Shown in pieces: positions 15,588 through 25,200 of a DNA stretch of 37,469 bases (the stretch's first letter is position 1; every line of letters starts with the position of its first letter). The DNA is from RGIG3528 sp963649295 (GTDB lineage: Bacteria; Bacillota; Clostridia; Lachnospirales; Lachnospiraceae): contig CAVJHK010000016.1 in assembly GCA_963649295.1 (NCBI GenBank), positions 1-37,469 on the forward strand. The letters are read 5' to 3'. The translations under genes were made by a program, and so were the position numbers. The notes beneath the pieces are model-generated. The model made no database searches and was not told the DNA's origin. It saw nothing but the letters and a program-made list of their open reading frames with translations.

Positions 15588-16151
15588 GTGAAAGAAAAGA
15601 TAATACTTGCGGCAATCGGCGAGTTCAGTACGCACGGGCTGAATTTTACGATGGACGATGTGGCGGCGGCTCTCGGTATCAGCAAAAAAACAATATATAA
15701 GGTTTTTAAGAGTAAGGAAGATTTGCTTTTGGGAATTGCCGATTATTGCTTTACGGACATAAAAAGAAGCGAGCAGGAGGTGCTTGCGGATCCGAATCTT
15801 GATATTACCGAAAAAATCAGAAACATAATTATTGTACTTCCCGAAAGATATCGTAACATCGGACTCAGTAATCTTTACAAATTAAAGGAAAAAGAACCGC
15901 GAGTTTACAAAAAGGTCGAAAAATACCTGCAAACCGACTGGGATGCTACAATATTACTACTTGAAAGCGGTATGGCTCAAGGGAAAATAAAAAGAATCAA
16001 AATTCCTATTTTAAAGGCAATGATAGAAAGCACCATAAGTGCGTTTTTCGGAAGTGATGTTTTGATCGAAAATGACATGACATACGAACAGGGTTTAAAT
16101 GAAATGATAGACATTATTATGGAAGGCATTACGGTGAAAGGAGAAAATTGA
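15588..16151 (+). CDS. TetR/AcrR family transcriptional regulator
   Basis: A 187-residue protein starting at GTG with AAAGGA about 8 bases upstream. The N-terminal 47 residues are a clear TetR helix-turn-helix: IILAAIGEFSTHGLNFTMDDV, then AAALGISKKTIYKVFKSKEDL. The C-terminal ligand domain (about 50-187) is not specific enough to name an effector. Its stop overlaps the ATG of the glycosyltransferase-like gene by one base, so it is the first gene of the alpha-galactoside operon and very likely its local regulator. Two near-palindromes upstream would fit autoregulation. The control of an alpha-galactosidase by a TetR-type protein, rather than AraC, LacI or ROK types, is somewhat unusual. Confidence 0.88.
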   Translation: MKEKIILAAIGEFSTHGLNFTMDDVAAALGISKKTIYKVFKSKEDLLLGIADYCFTDIKRSEQEVLADPNLDITEKIRNIIIVLPERYRNIGLSNLYKLKEKEPRVYKKVEKYLQTDWDATILLLESGMAQGKIKRIKIPILKAMIESTISAFFGSDVLIENDMTYEQGLNEMIDIIMEGITVKGEN

Positions 16152-17644
16152 TGAAAGACAGGAGCAAAGAGATCTTTGGAAATGAGATGCCCACACGTGT
16201 TCAAAAAAAGGCACTCAAATCAAAGCTCAAATATCAAAAAAAATACGGAGACGATTCAGAAGCGGATTATAAAATCACTATCGAGAAAAATGCTTATATC
16301 GGCGATGTGCTCGGAATCAAAAACGTTTTGATAACCGATATGGAAGGGACGGAACCCTTCGACACCGAAAAGGGAATAATAGTCGGAAATATCCGCATGG
16401 GATTCGGACATTACAGAATTTCGATGGCAATCGCATCATGTGCGAAGGCATTGGGATATATTCCTTATTGGATGGATTTAAATTCATATCCGAACACCAC
16501 CTGTACAAAGGTTATCGGTGCGCAGAATGACCTTTATTCGCTCGGCTCACGTCTTTCGCAAAAGTTTTCGTTATTTAATAAATTCGTATGGGAGCCTATG
16601 AATTATGAAGGCTTCAGACAGCTTTCCTACAATGCGTCGGACGAAAAAAACTCCGAGCTCATGGCTCCGGTTTATAAAAACGTTCCCAAAAACATTCCGG
16701 TTGTGGCAACACACGTTTGGCCGGCACAGGCGGCTCTTCATGCGGACATGAAGTATGTTGTAAATGCCGTTCCCGACAACTGGCCGATGGCTCTTCACTA
16801 TGCCGAGGGCGCTCTGCATACGGTTCAGACGTGGTATGCATATGAAGGCTACCGTATCGGAAACGGTTTCCTAAAAGAAAAGGTTGTTAATCCGATGCCG
16901 TATGATGAACTTATTTATACGGGACATTATGTGGATGACGAACTCGTGAGAAATATTGAAAACGACTGCGAACAGCGCATAAACCGCAAAAAGTCGGGTG
17001 AACCCATACGTTTCTTACTCACAATCGGCGGTGCGGGCGCACAAAAGGAGATTTTTTCGGAAATCATAAAATATCTCCTTCCTTTTGTAAGAAAGGGAAA
17101 AGCCGCACTTTATGTGAATGTGGGCGATTACAAAAATGTCTGGGAAGCACTTGTAAAGGAAATCCCGGGACTTGATGAGACTGCGGTCCGGCATTTTGAT
17201 AACGGCGACAAACGCTCTTTACAGGAAAGAATGCCCGATATGTTAAACGAAAATCTCGACAATGTTTCTCTTAAGACAGGCATTCACGCTTTCTGGCACG
17301 AAAATATTTTTGAGGCGGTTTATTGCACGAATATTCTGATGCGTCTGTGCGACGTGCTTGTCACAAAGCCGTCGGAACTTTCGTTTTATCCTGTCCCGAA
17401 GCTCTTTATAAGGCGAGTTGGCGGTCACGAACAATGGGGAGCCGTACATTCGGCCGAAATCGGGGACGGAACGCTTGAGTGCAGGGATATTCCGCATACA
17501 TTGCAAATGATTGAGCTCTTTATGAATGATCCGGTATTGCTTAATACAATGTGCGAAAACATAATGAGAAACAAGCAGTCGGGAATTTATGACGGCGGCT
17601 ATAAAGTTGTACAAGAAGCGATGAAGCTTAAAAATAAAAAATAA
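16151..17644 (+). CDS. GT-B-fold, MurG/MGDG-synthase-like putative glycosyltransferase
   Basis: A 497-residue soluble protein. The ATG at 16151 follows AAAGGAG by 7 bases and overlaps the tetR stop. A glycine-rich N-terminal loop GNIRMGFGHYRIS (79-91) leads into a helix, resembling the acceptor-side loop of MurG and monogalactosyldiacylglycerol synthases. A middle segment RFLLTIGGAGAQKE (about 282-295) looks like the start of the second Rossmann domain. The C-terminal TKPSELSFYPVP (from 405) and VGGHEQWGAVHSAEIGDGT match the position of the sugar-nucleotide-binding region of GT28-like enzymes. No signal peptide or membrane segment is seen. The acceptor is unknown. The neighbours (GPH symporter, GH36) suggest handling of galactose-containing material. 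A non-catalytic role cannot be ruled out. Confidence 0.6.
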   Translation: MKDRSKEIFGNEMPTRVQKKALKSKLKYQKKYGDDSEADYKITIEKNAYIGDVLGIKNVLITDMEGTEPFDTEKGIIVGNIRMGFGHYRISMAIASCAKALGYIPYWMDLNSYPNTTCTKVIGAQNDLYSLGSRLSQKFSLFNKFVWEPMNYEGFRQLSYNASDEKNSELMAPVYKNVPKNIPVVATHVWPAQAALHADMKYVVNAVPDNWPMALHYAEGALHTVQTWYAYEGYRIGNGFLKEKVVNPMPYDELIYTGHYVDDELVRNIENDCEQRINRKKSGEPIRFLLTIGGAGAQKEIFSEIIKYLLPFVRKGKAALYVNVGDYKNVWEALVKEIPGLDETAVRHFDNGDKRSLQERMPDMLNENLDNVSLKTGIHAFWHENIFEAVYCTNILMRLCDVLVTKPSELSFYPVPKLFIRRVGGHEQWGAVHSAEIGDGTLECRDIPHTLQMIELFMNDPVLLNTMCENIMRNKQSGIYDGGYKVVQEAMKLKNKK

Positions 17645-17661
17645 AAATAAAGGAGAACGGT

Positions 17662-19131
17662 ATGTCAAAATCAGCTGTTGACAAAAAAAATCTTATCTTT
17701 TACCCGCTTGGAACAATCGGACGCGACATGGTATATGCGCTTGTGTCGAGCTACCTTCTGACTTACATCATGTTTACCAGAAGCCTTACAAATGCGCAGC
17801 TTGGCGCAGTAACCGCAATTATGGTTTTTGCGAGAGTGTTTGACGCATTAAACGATCCCATCATGGGAAACATCATTGAAGCAACACGCACAAAGTGGGG
17901 AAAATTCAAGCCCTGGCTCCTTGCGGGCTGCGTTTCGACGGGTGCGGTAATAATCACAACATTTACCACAAAGCTTCAGGGATGGTCCTTCATCATCCTT
18001 TTCGGATGCATGTACATCATGTACTCAATCACATATACAATGTGTGACATTTCTTATTGGGGAATGGTTCCGGCTCTTTCGTCCGATGCCAACATGAGAA
18101 ATGAGCTTACGTCACGCGCAACATTTTGTGCGGGTGTCGGCGGAACACTTGTCGGAATTTTACTTCCCATTTTGACGGCGGGCGACAAGGCAATCGGCGG
18201 AAACGCTCAGACGGCATACGGCGTTATCGCAATCGTGATCTCGATTATTACGCCTCTCTTTGCGCTGTTTACTCTTATCGGAGTTAAGGAAAGCAGAGAC
18301 ATAAATACAGAGCCAAAGACACGTGTCAGCGTCAAAAAGATTGTAAGCACAATCACAGGCAACGACCAGCTTATGTGGATCGCGCTTATCTTTCTGATTC
18401 AGCAGGTGGGCAACGGCCTTATCGGCGGCGGTCTCGGCTCGACATATCTTTATTTTAAGTTTGGCTATGAAGGAAGCAACTATTCGCTTTTCCAGACGGT
18501 CGGAATGATGGCAACAGCCGTTCTCATGATTACGTATCCCATGATTTCAAGACGCATTCACCGCAAAAAGTTTATGAGCTATATGATGATTGTGTCGACG
18601 GTCGGCTATCTTATGATTTTGCTCTCGGGGCTTTTCCTTCCCGACAATATCAAGTTCTGGGGGCTGACGGTCGGCTATATGCTCGGAAACTTCGGCAACT
18701 ACAGCTATTATCTCATCATGATGATTTCGATAATGAATACGGTTGAGTACAACGAACTCAAGTTCGGAGAGAGAAGCGAAGGAATAATCACATCCGTAAG
18801 ACCCTTTATCACAAAGCTCGGATCTGCGCTTTTCCTTCTTATGACATCGGGAATTTATATGATTTTTGGTGTAACAAAATATACAAACCAAATTTCCGAT
18901 TTTGAAACTCAGGCAAACTCCGGCGCAATCTCAAGCGCCGAAAAGGCAGCGGGTATCGCAGAAGCCTTAAAGAGCGTTACGACAGCGGAAACAAACGGAC
19001 TTCTTGTATGCATGTCGGTGCTTCCTCTTGTGCTCATGTTCATATCTTATATACTTTATATGAAAAAATATAAGCTTGATGAAGAAGAATATGATAAAAT
19101 ATGTAAGGAGATCGAAGCAAAAAATAAATAA
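17662..19131 (+). CDS. GPH-family (MelB-like) sugar:cation symporter
   Basis: A 489-residue, 12-helix major-facilitator protein. The start ATG has AAAGGAG 8 bases upstream. The signature FDALNDPIMGN followed by TRTKWGKFKPW (about 53-80) is the hallmark of the glycoside-pentoside-hexuronide:cation symporters. It contains the acidic residue of the cation site and the cytoplasmic loop 2-3 motif. A second-half loop RRIHRKKF is the equivalent of the loop 8-9 motif. It lies 17 bp after the GT-like gene and 46 bp before alpha-galactosidase, so the likely cargo is an alpha-galactoside such as melibiose or raffinose-type sugar. The exact sugar and coupling ion are not deducible. Confidence 0.9.
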   Translation: MSKSAVDKKNLIFYPLGTIGRDMVYALVSSYLLTYIMFTRSLTNAQLGAVTAIMVFARVFDALNDPIMGNIIEATRTKWGKFKPWLLAGCVSTGAVIITTFTTKLQGWSFIILFGCMYIMYSITYTMCDISYWGMVPALSSDANMRNELTSRATFCAGVGGTLVGILLPILTAGDKAIGGNAQTAYGVIAIVISIITPLFALFTLIGVKESRDINTEPKTRVSVKKIVSTITGNDQLMWIALIFLIQQVGNGLIGGGLGSTYLYFKFGYEGSNYSLFQTVGMMATAVLMITYPMISRRIHRKKFMSYMMIVSTVGYLMILLSGLFLPDNIKFWGLTVGYMLGNFGNYSYYLIMMISIMNTVEYNELKFGERSEGIITSVRPFITKLGSALFLLMTSGIYMIFGVTKYTNQISDFETQANSGAISSAEKAAGIAEALKSVTTAETNGLLVCMSVLPLVLMFISYILYMKKYKLDEEEYDKICKEIEAKNK

Positions 19132-19177
19132 AAGTACTTGTCTTTTATGCAAAATCCATATATGACCGGAGGTACAT

Positions 19178-21628
19178 ATGATAGAAGTAATTAACAACAA
19201 TCTTTTTCACCTGTATACTCCCAAAACATCCTATTTGTTCACCGTTTATGACAACGGTGAACTTTTGCATCTTCATTACGGTGCAAAAGCGGATACTTTG
19301 GGAAATGCCCGCAACGCCCTTATGCAAAAATGGTCCAATCAGAACGGCTGCAGCGTGGCAAATGACAAGGCACACAACAATCTTTGCCCGGACGACGAAA
19401 AATATGAGGCATCTACTCTCGGAAAAGGCGACATGAGAACGCCGTTTGTCGAAATAAAGTGGGCGGACGGAAGCACCACAGCCGAATTTTTGTTTGAAAA
19501 GGCTGAAGTCGTAAGCATTGCAGATATTGAAAAAAAATATAAGGAATCCCACCTTCCCCATTCCTATACTGACGAAAAGGGTGAGAACAACGCGCTTTTA
19601 GTGACGCTTAAGGAACAGAAGGAAAATGTGAGGCTCAGACTTTATTACTGTATTTATGAGGATTCGGACGTAATCACAAGGTCGGCGGAAATAATAAATG
19701 ATTCCGACAAGGCTTTTTATTTGAATTCCTTAAACAGCATCGGAATAGAGCTTGATGCGGATATCGTAAAGGTGACTTCCTTCCACGGCGACTGGGGACG
19801 TGAAGCAGAAAAGTGCGATGTTATGCTTACGGGCGGTAAGTTTGTTTCGGAATCGAGAACCGGAAATTCCTCAAACCACTCAAATCCTTTTGTTATGTAT
19901 GCGGAGCCCTCTGCAACAGAACTTGCCGGCAAAGTATATTCCACAAACCTTGTTTATTCCGGAAATCACAGGGAATCGGCAGAATTCGGCGGTCATGCAA
20001 AGCTTCGTATTTTGAGCGGAATAAATTCGGATTTCTTTTGCAAAAAGATTAATCCCGGCGATTCTTTCCTTTCACCCGAAGGAATTATGGCATATTCTGG
20101 GACGGGTTACCGCGGAATTTCGGAAGCAAATCACAAATTTGTAAGAGAACATATCGTAAGAGGCGCTTATAAATATGCCGAAAGACCCGTGCTTTTAAAT
20201 TCGTGGGAGGCGGCTTACTTTGATATATCGGAAAATAGGCTCTTAAAGCTCGCAAAAGCCGCCAATGACGTCGGAATCGAACTCTTTGTGGTGGATGACG
20301 GATGGTTCGGAAAGAGAAATTCCGACAAAACGTCTCTCGGCGACTGGTATGACAATAAGGACAAGCTTCCCAACGGAATCGGCGGACTTTCAAAGAAGGT
20401 AAAGGCACTCGGACTCAAATTCGGCCTTTGGGTTGAGCCTGAAATGGTAAACGAGGATTCGGATCTTTATCGCGCTCATCCCGACTGGGTGATCAAAAAT
20501 CCCGCCCGCGACCATGCGCTTCAGCGTAACCAAATGCTTCTTGATTATTCAAAGAAGGAAGTGCGCGAACATATAATTTCCGTAATGTCGGATGTTTTTG
20601 CGAGAAGTGCGTGCGACTATGTAAAATGGGACATGAACAGAAACTTTTCGGATTATTTTTCGATAGGCGGGGATTTTGACGCACAGGGCGCTCTTTCTCA
20701 TGATTATGTCGTCGGACTTTATGCCGTTATGGAAGAACTTACGGAAAGGTTTCCGAATATCTTATTTGAAGGCTGTGCTTCGGGCGGAAACAGGTTTGAT
20801 CTCGGGATCCTTTCCTATTTTCCTCAAATCTGGGCAAGCGACAATACGGATGCGGTATCGCGTGCTTCAATCCAAAACGGCTATTCTTACGGATATCCGC
20901 AAAGCACGTGGTCGTGTCACGTGTCTGCGTCTCCCAATCACCAGACGCTCCGCACGACTCCTCTTGACACGCGTTTTGCGGTTGCATTGTCCGGTATATT
21001 CGGATATGAATTAAATTTGTGCGATCTTCCTAAGGAAGAACTCACTGAAATCAGGGAGCAGGTCGAATTTTACAAAAAATGGCGTAAGACTCTTCAATTC
21101 GGCAATTATTTGAGACTTGGCGGTACGGTATCAGAAAACTCGTTTGAAAAATATTCGGGCGGATTTTTGTCATCGCGTCTTGACACAATGCTTACAAGAT
21201 TTATGATTGTTTCTGAGGACAAAAGTGCGGCACTCGGCATAATCGTAAACGGTGAGGTGCATCCGAACTATTCGCATACCGTATTTAGGGGAGCGGGCCT
21301 AAAGAGTGACACGCTTTATCATTTTTGCAACAGGGTGAAAAAGCATGACATAAGGCGGATGGGAGATTTGATAAATACAATGGCTCCTTTCCATATCAAG
21401 GCAAACGGACTTGTGCACAATATCATTTCAAAATTCATAAAGCTTGACGGCGAAACCGAAGAATATGTTGTGTCCGGGCAGATTATAAACAATGCCGGCA
21501 TCAACCTTTCACAGACCTATGTCGGAACGGGATACGGAAGCAACACGCGTCTTTTTGCGGACTTTGAGTCACGAATATACGAAATGACCGAGGTGCAGAC
21601 CGAAGAAGAGCAGGCAAAATCGGAATAA
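19178..21628 (+). CDS. GH36 alpha-galactosidase, intracellular
   Basis: An 816-residue protein with GGAGG 7 bases before the ATG. An N-terminal beta-sandwich (to about 325) is followed by the TIM barrel with NSWEAAYFDI (about 341), VVDDGWFGKR, GLWVEPEMV, and the nucleophile Asp485 in VKWDMNR. The acid/base Asp555 is in WASDNTDA. The 70-residue spacing agrees with characterised bacterial GH36 enzymes, as I recall it. C-terminal beta domain to the end. It hydrolyses terminal alpha-1,6-galactose from melibiose, raffinose or stachyose. There is no signal peptide, so it acts in the cytosol on sugars brought in by the preceding symporter. I see no clear terminator after it; gltX has its own promoter. 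Confidence 0.95.
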   Translation: MIEVINNNLFHLYTPKTSYLFTVYDNGELLHLHYGAKADTLGNARNALMQKWSNQNGCSVANDKAHNNLCPDDEKYEASTLGKGDMRTPFVEIKWADGSTTAEFLFEKAEVVSIADIEKKYKESHLPHSYTDEKGENNALLVTLKEQKENVRLRLYYCIYEDSDVITRSAEIINDSDKAFYLNSLNSIGIELDADIVKVTSFHGDWGREAEKCDVMLTGGKFVSESRTGNSSNHSNPFVMYAEPSATELAGKVYSTNLVYSGNHRESAEFGGHAKLRILSGINSDFFCKKINPGDSFLSPEGIMAYSGTGYRGISEANHKFVREHIVRGAYKYAERPVLLNSWEAAYFDISENRLLKLAKAANDVGIELFVVDDGWFGKRNSDKTSLGDWYDNKDKLPNGIGGLSKKVKALGLKFGLWVEPEMVNEDSDLYRAHPDWVIKNPARDHALQRNQMLLDYSKKEVREHIISVMSDVFARSACDYVKWDMNRNFSDYFSIGGDFDAQGALSHDYVVGLYAVMEELTERFPNILFEGCASGGNRFDLGILSYFPQIWASDNTDAVSRASIQNGYSYGYPQSTWSCHVSASPNHQTLRTTPLDTRFAVALSGIFGYELNLCDLPKEELTEIREQVEFYKKWRKTLQFGNYLRLGGTVSENSFEKYSGGFLSSRLDTMLTRFMIVSEDKSAALGIIVNGEVHPNYSHTVFRGAGLKSDTLYHFCNRVKKHDIRRMGDLINTMAPFHIKANGLVHNIISKFIKLDGETEEYVVSGQIINNAGINLSQTYVGTGYGSNTRLFADFESRIYEMTEVQTEEEQAKSE

Positions 21629-21661
21629 CAGGAATTTGATTTTTGACATTGCAGGCGATAC

Positions 21662-21691
21662 TTGACTTTTGGATAAATCAAGGTTTATACT
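21662..21691 (+). promoter_or_regulatory. Putative promoter of gltX
   Basis: TTGACT (21662-21667), an 18-bp spacer and TATACT (21686-21691). It lies about 55 bp before the gltX ATG. Confidence 0.65.
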
Positions 21692-21745
21692 CATGCATTA
21701 GGGTTGAAAGGCTCATAATTTTATTCGGCTGTAAGGAGAATTTAA

Positions 21746-23227
21746 ATGGCAAAGATACGTACACGTTATGCACCGAGCCCCACGGGAAAGATGCATGTGG
21801 GAAATTTAAGGACGGCGCTTTACGCTTACCTTATCGCAAAGCATGAGGACGGCGATTTTATATTCAGGATTGAGGACACCGATCAGGGACGCTTTGTGGA
21901 AGGCGCAACGGAAATCATATATGATACGCTCCAAAAAACAGGGCTTACCTATGACGAGGGCCCCGATAAGGATAAGGGTGTAGGCCCTTACATTCAGTCT
22001 GAGCGCGTCAAAGCGGGAATCTATATGAAATATGCAAAGGAGCTTGTTGAAAAGGGCGAAGCTTATTACTGCTTTTGCACCAAAGAGCGCCTTGATTCAC
22101 TCAAAACTCCCGTAAATCCCGATGCCGATTCCGAAGACAATCAAAAGGAAATAAGAAAGTATGACAAGCATTGTCTTCATCTTTCAAAGGAAGAGGTTCA
22201 AAAGAATCTTGATGCGGGAATGCCCTTTGTAATCCGCCAAAATATTCCTGAAAACGGCGAAACAAGCTTTACGGATACCGTTTATGGCAAGATTACGGTT
22301 GAAAATTCCGAGCTTGACGATATGATCCTCATTAAGTCTGACGGCTTCCCCACATACAATTTCGCAAATGTTGTGGACGACCATCTTATGGGAATCACGC
22401 ATGTTGTGCGCGGAAATGAATATTTGTCGTCGACACCCAAATATACAAGGCTTTACAATGCATTCGGCTGGGAAGAGCCCATTTATATCCATTGTCCCCT
22501 GATCACAAACGAGGAACACCAAAAGCTTTCGAAGCGCAGCGGACATGCTTCGTTTGAGGATTTGCTCGATCAGGGATTTTTGCCCGAGGCGGTTGTAAAT
22601 TTTATGGCGCTTCTCGGATGGAGCTCCGGCACGGACAGGGAAATTTATTCGCTTCCCGAGCTTGTTGAGGTATTTGATTATCACCATATCAACAAGTCGC
22701 CATCTGTATTTGACATTCAAAAGCTTCGCTGGATGAACGGCGAATATATGAAGGAGCTTGACGACGAAAGCTATCTTTCACTTGCCGTTCCTTATGTAAA
22801 GCAGGCTGTTCACAAAAATTACGATTTGAACAAGATTGCGATGCTTGTAAAAACACGTATCGAAACATTCCTTGACATTGCGGAAAAGATCGATTTCTTT
22901 GACGAGCTTCCGGAATATGATCCCGAGATGTATGTGCATAAGAAAATGAAGACAACGTGTGAAAGCTCATATAACGTGCTTACGGAGTTGCTTCCACGTC
23001 TTGAAGAGCTTAATGATTATTCGATTTCGGGAATCGAAAGTGTAATCATGGGATATATTGCGGAAAAACAAATCAAGAACGGACAGGGGCTTTGGCCGAT
23101 TCGTACCGCGGTTTCCGGAAAACAGATGACACCGGGCGGTGCATATGAAATAATGGAAATTATCGGCAAGGAAGAATCGATTAAAAGAGTTAAAAAAGGA
23201 ATAGAACTCTTAAAAACAGGATTATAA
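21746..23227 (+). CDS. gltX: Glutamyl-tRNA synthetase
   Basis: A 493-residue class Ic synthetase that charges tRNA-Glu, and in many Firmicutes also tRNA-Gln for later amidation. The ATG has AAGGAG about 8 bases upstream. The HIGH motif is PSPTGKMHVGN (10-20), the ATP-side FRIEDTDQ segment follows near 46, and the KMSKS loop is KLSKRS (260-265). The C-terminal anticodon-binding helical domain runs from about 330. The length is normal. It is a single-gene unit with a promoter upstream and a strong terminator downstream. Confidence 0.97.
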   Translation: MAKIRTRYAPSPTGKMHVGNLRTALYAYLIAKHEDGDFIFRIEDTDQGRFVEGATEIIYDTLQKTGLTYDEGPDKDKGVGPYIQSERVKAGIYMKYAKELVEKGEAYYCFCTKERLDSLKTPVNPDADSEDNQKEIRKYDKHCLHLSKEEVQKNLDAGMPFVIRQNIPENGETSFTDTVYGKITVENSELDDMILIKSDGFPTYNFANVVDDHLMGITHVVRGNEYLSSTPKYTRLYNAFGWEEPIYIHCPLITNEEHQKLSKRSGHASFEDLLDQGFLPEAVVNFMALLGWSSGTDREIYSLPELVEVFDYHHINKSPSVFDIQKLRWMNGEYMKELDDESYLSLAVPYVKQAVHKNYDLNKIAMLVKTRIETFLDIAEKIDFFDELPEYDPEMYVHKKMKTTCESSYNVLTELLPRLEELNDYSISGIESVIMGYIAEKQIKNGQGLWPIRTAVSGKQMTPGGAYEIMEIIGKEESIKRVKKGIELLKTGL

Positions 23228-23273
23228 TACGAAAGCACGGTTTGGCTTAAATTATATTCGATTTAAATGTTTT

Positions 23274-23303
23274 AAAAAGGCGGTGGATTTGCACCGCCTT
23301 TTG
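23274..23303 (+). terminator. Intrinsic terminator after gltX
   Basis: Stem AAAGGCGGTG (23276-23285) pairs with CACCGCCTTT (from 23292), loop GATTTG, ending in a short T run. It lies only about 15 bp before the next start codon. Confidence 0.88.
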
Positions 23304-23316
23304 TGTTATTATTTTT

Positions 23317-25200
23317 ATGCATGATCTTAATATTCTTTTGGAAGACAAAAATCAACTTATCGCGATCAATCATATCACGGGGCCGGCACTTGTTATTGCG
23401 GGGCCGGGATCAGGAAAAACACGCGTAATCACAAAAAGAACACTTAATTTAACACAAAATCACAATGTGAAGCCCGAAGAAATTCTTGTTGTCACATTTA
23501 CAAGGGCGGCCGCCGCAGAAATGCGTGACCGTTATATTAAGTTGTGCCCGGAAAACGAACTTCGGAGCGTTGTTTTTGGGACATTTCACAGCATATTTTT
23601 TGGAATTTTAAAGGATGCTGACGGAATTTCAGCGGAAAATATCATAAAGGAAAGAGACTCGGACTTCTTTGTTTCGATGCTGATTGACAGGTACAATGTC
23701 GAAACGTTTGACAGAGCGGAACTTATATTCAAATTAAAGGGTGAAATCGCACGTGTGAAAGCAAACGGCGGAATTAACAAAAATTATACAGCTCATTCGT
23801 GCAACACCTGCGATTTCATAAATATATATAACGATTATACGGATATTCTCTTAAAAAAACGGCTTGTGGATTTTGAGGACATGATGACAAAAACGTATGA
23901 TATTTTAAAATCCGACTTAATTGTGCTTAAAAAAATGCAAAATGCCTTTAAGTTTATCATGGTTGACGAATTTCAGGATATAAATCCCATACAATACGAA
24001 ATCATAAAAATGCTTTCTGCGTCTCACAGAAATCTTTTTATTGTGGGTGACGACGACCAGTCGATATACGGCTTCAGAGGGGCGGAGCCCAAAATTATGC
24101 AGGAATTTCCTAAAGATTTTCCGGAGACCGCAAAGATTGTTTTAAATACAAACTATCGTTCAAAAGGCAATATTGTTGCGGCGTCGGAGCATCTCATAAA
24201 AAACAACAGGACACGCTTTCAAAAGGAAATAAAGGCTTTCCGTGAGCCTGGGGAAGAGGTAACAATTACGGCATATGAAACACCGGACGATGAAATAAGA
24301 GGATTGGCAGAAAAAATAAATCATTATGCGGCGGAAGGCATACTGTATTCGCAAATGTGCATTATTTTGCGGACAAACGCGCTTACCGATAAATTTAAGG
24401 AGGGACTTAAAAAATTCGGAATTCCCGTAAAATATTCGGGACACGGAAACATATATGAACGTTTTCCCGCAAAAGATGTTATTGCATATATACGTGTGGC
24501 GACAGGCGGACGGAGCAGAAGTGACGTTTTAAGCATAATAAACAGACCCGAAAGATATATTATGAGAGAAGCTTTTGCGGATGAAACGGTTGATTTTGGT
24601 GAGGTTTCAAAAAAGGTGAAGAGGGACACTGTTGTTTTAAAAAAGCTTCAAATGTTTTTGCGGGACCTTGAATTCATAAAAAGAGGAACGCCTGTGTCGG
24701 CGGTAATTTATATAAGAAAGGGAATAGGCTATGACGGATTTGCGGCGGAATATGCGAGAACGCACGGCATGAATCCCGATGAAGTTTTGCATACCCTTGA
24801 TGCCGTGGAAAGGGACGCAAAAAACTTTGACTTATTTAATGAATGGTTTTTTAATATCGAGCGCATGGCTTCATCGGAAAATGCGGAAGAGTGCCTACGG
24901 GACGCATACCTTAAGGATACGGTAAACGTTATGACGATGCACGGATCCAAAGGGCTTGAATTTGATATTGTTTTTGTGCCGCGGGCGAATATGACTGTTA
25001 TACCATACCCGGATGCCGTGACAACCATAGAAACAGAAGAGGAACGGCGCATGTTTTATGTGGCACTTACGCGCGCAAAAATGGCGCTTAATATGTCTTA
25101 TGTCAAAAAAATAGGAAAGAGAAAGGCAGAGCCCTCGATTTTTATAAAGGAAACGGGTGAGTTAAAGCATAGCGCCGGCGGAAAATTTAACATGTATTGA
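23317..25200 (+). CDS. UvrD/PcrA-like SF1 DNA helicase
   Basis: A 627-residue 3'-5' helicase of the UvrD/Rep class, about 100 residues shorter than PcrA. A Q-motif glutamine (Gln13 in EDKNQLIAI) precedes Walker A AGPGSGKT (28-35). Motif Ia is VVTFTRAAAAEMRDR, Walker B has Asp217-Glu218 (MVDEFQD), motif III is GDDDQSIYGFRGA, motif IV is NYRSKGN, motif V is TMHGSKGLEFD and motif VI is FYVALTRAKMAL. There is no C-terminal PcrA-type Tudor region. Roles in replication restart or repair are possible. The start ATG is fixed by the Q motif but has no Shine-Dalgarno sequence; only a T-rich stretch and a TGTTATTAT element lie between the gltX terminator and the ATG. The stop codon sits in a 24-nt tandem repeat. 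Confidence 0.88.
   Translation: MHDLNILLEDKNQLIAINHITGPALVIAGPGSGKTRVITKRTLNLTQNHNVKPEEILVVTFTRAAAAEMRDRYIKLCPENELRSVVFGTFHSIFFGILKDADGISAENIIKERDSDFFVSMLIDRYNVETFDRAELIFKLKGEIARVKANGGINKNYTAHSCNTCDFINIYNDYTDILLKKRLVDFEDMMTKTYDILKSDLIVLKKMQNAFKFIMVDEFQDINPIQYEIIKMLSASHRNLFIVGDDDQSIYGFRGAEPKIMQEFPKDFPETAKIVLNTNYRSKGNIVAASEHLIKNNRTRFQKEIKAFREPGEEVTITAYETPDDEIRGLAEKINHYAAEGILYSQMCIILRTNALTDKFKEGLKKFGIPVKYSGHGNIYERFPAKDVIAYIRVATGGRSRSDVLSIINRPERYIMREAFADETVDFGEVSKKVKRDTVVLKKLQMFLRDLEFIKRGTPVSAVIYIRKGIGYDGFAAEYARTHGMNPDEVLHTLDAVERDAKNFDLFNEWFFNIERMASSENAEECLRDAYLKDTVNVMTMHGSKGLEFDIVFVPRANMTVIPYPDAVTTIETEEERRMFYVALTRAKMALNMSYVKKIGKRKAEPSIFIKETGELKHSAGGKFNMY

Noticed and set aside
15588..21628. The alpha-galactoside locus as a recently acquired island
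   Set aside because: No integrase, direct repeats, tRNA target or clear base-composition shift was seen.
21640..21690. A hairpin CTTGA/TCAAG as terminator after the alpha-galactosidase gene
   Set aside because: Only 5 bp with a long loop and no T run; the same bases form the gltX promoter.
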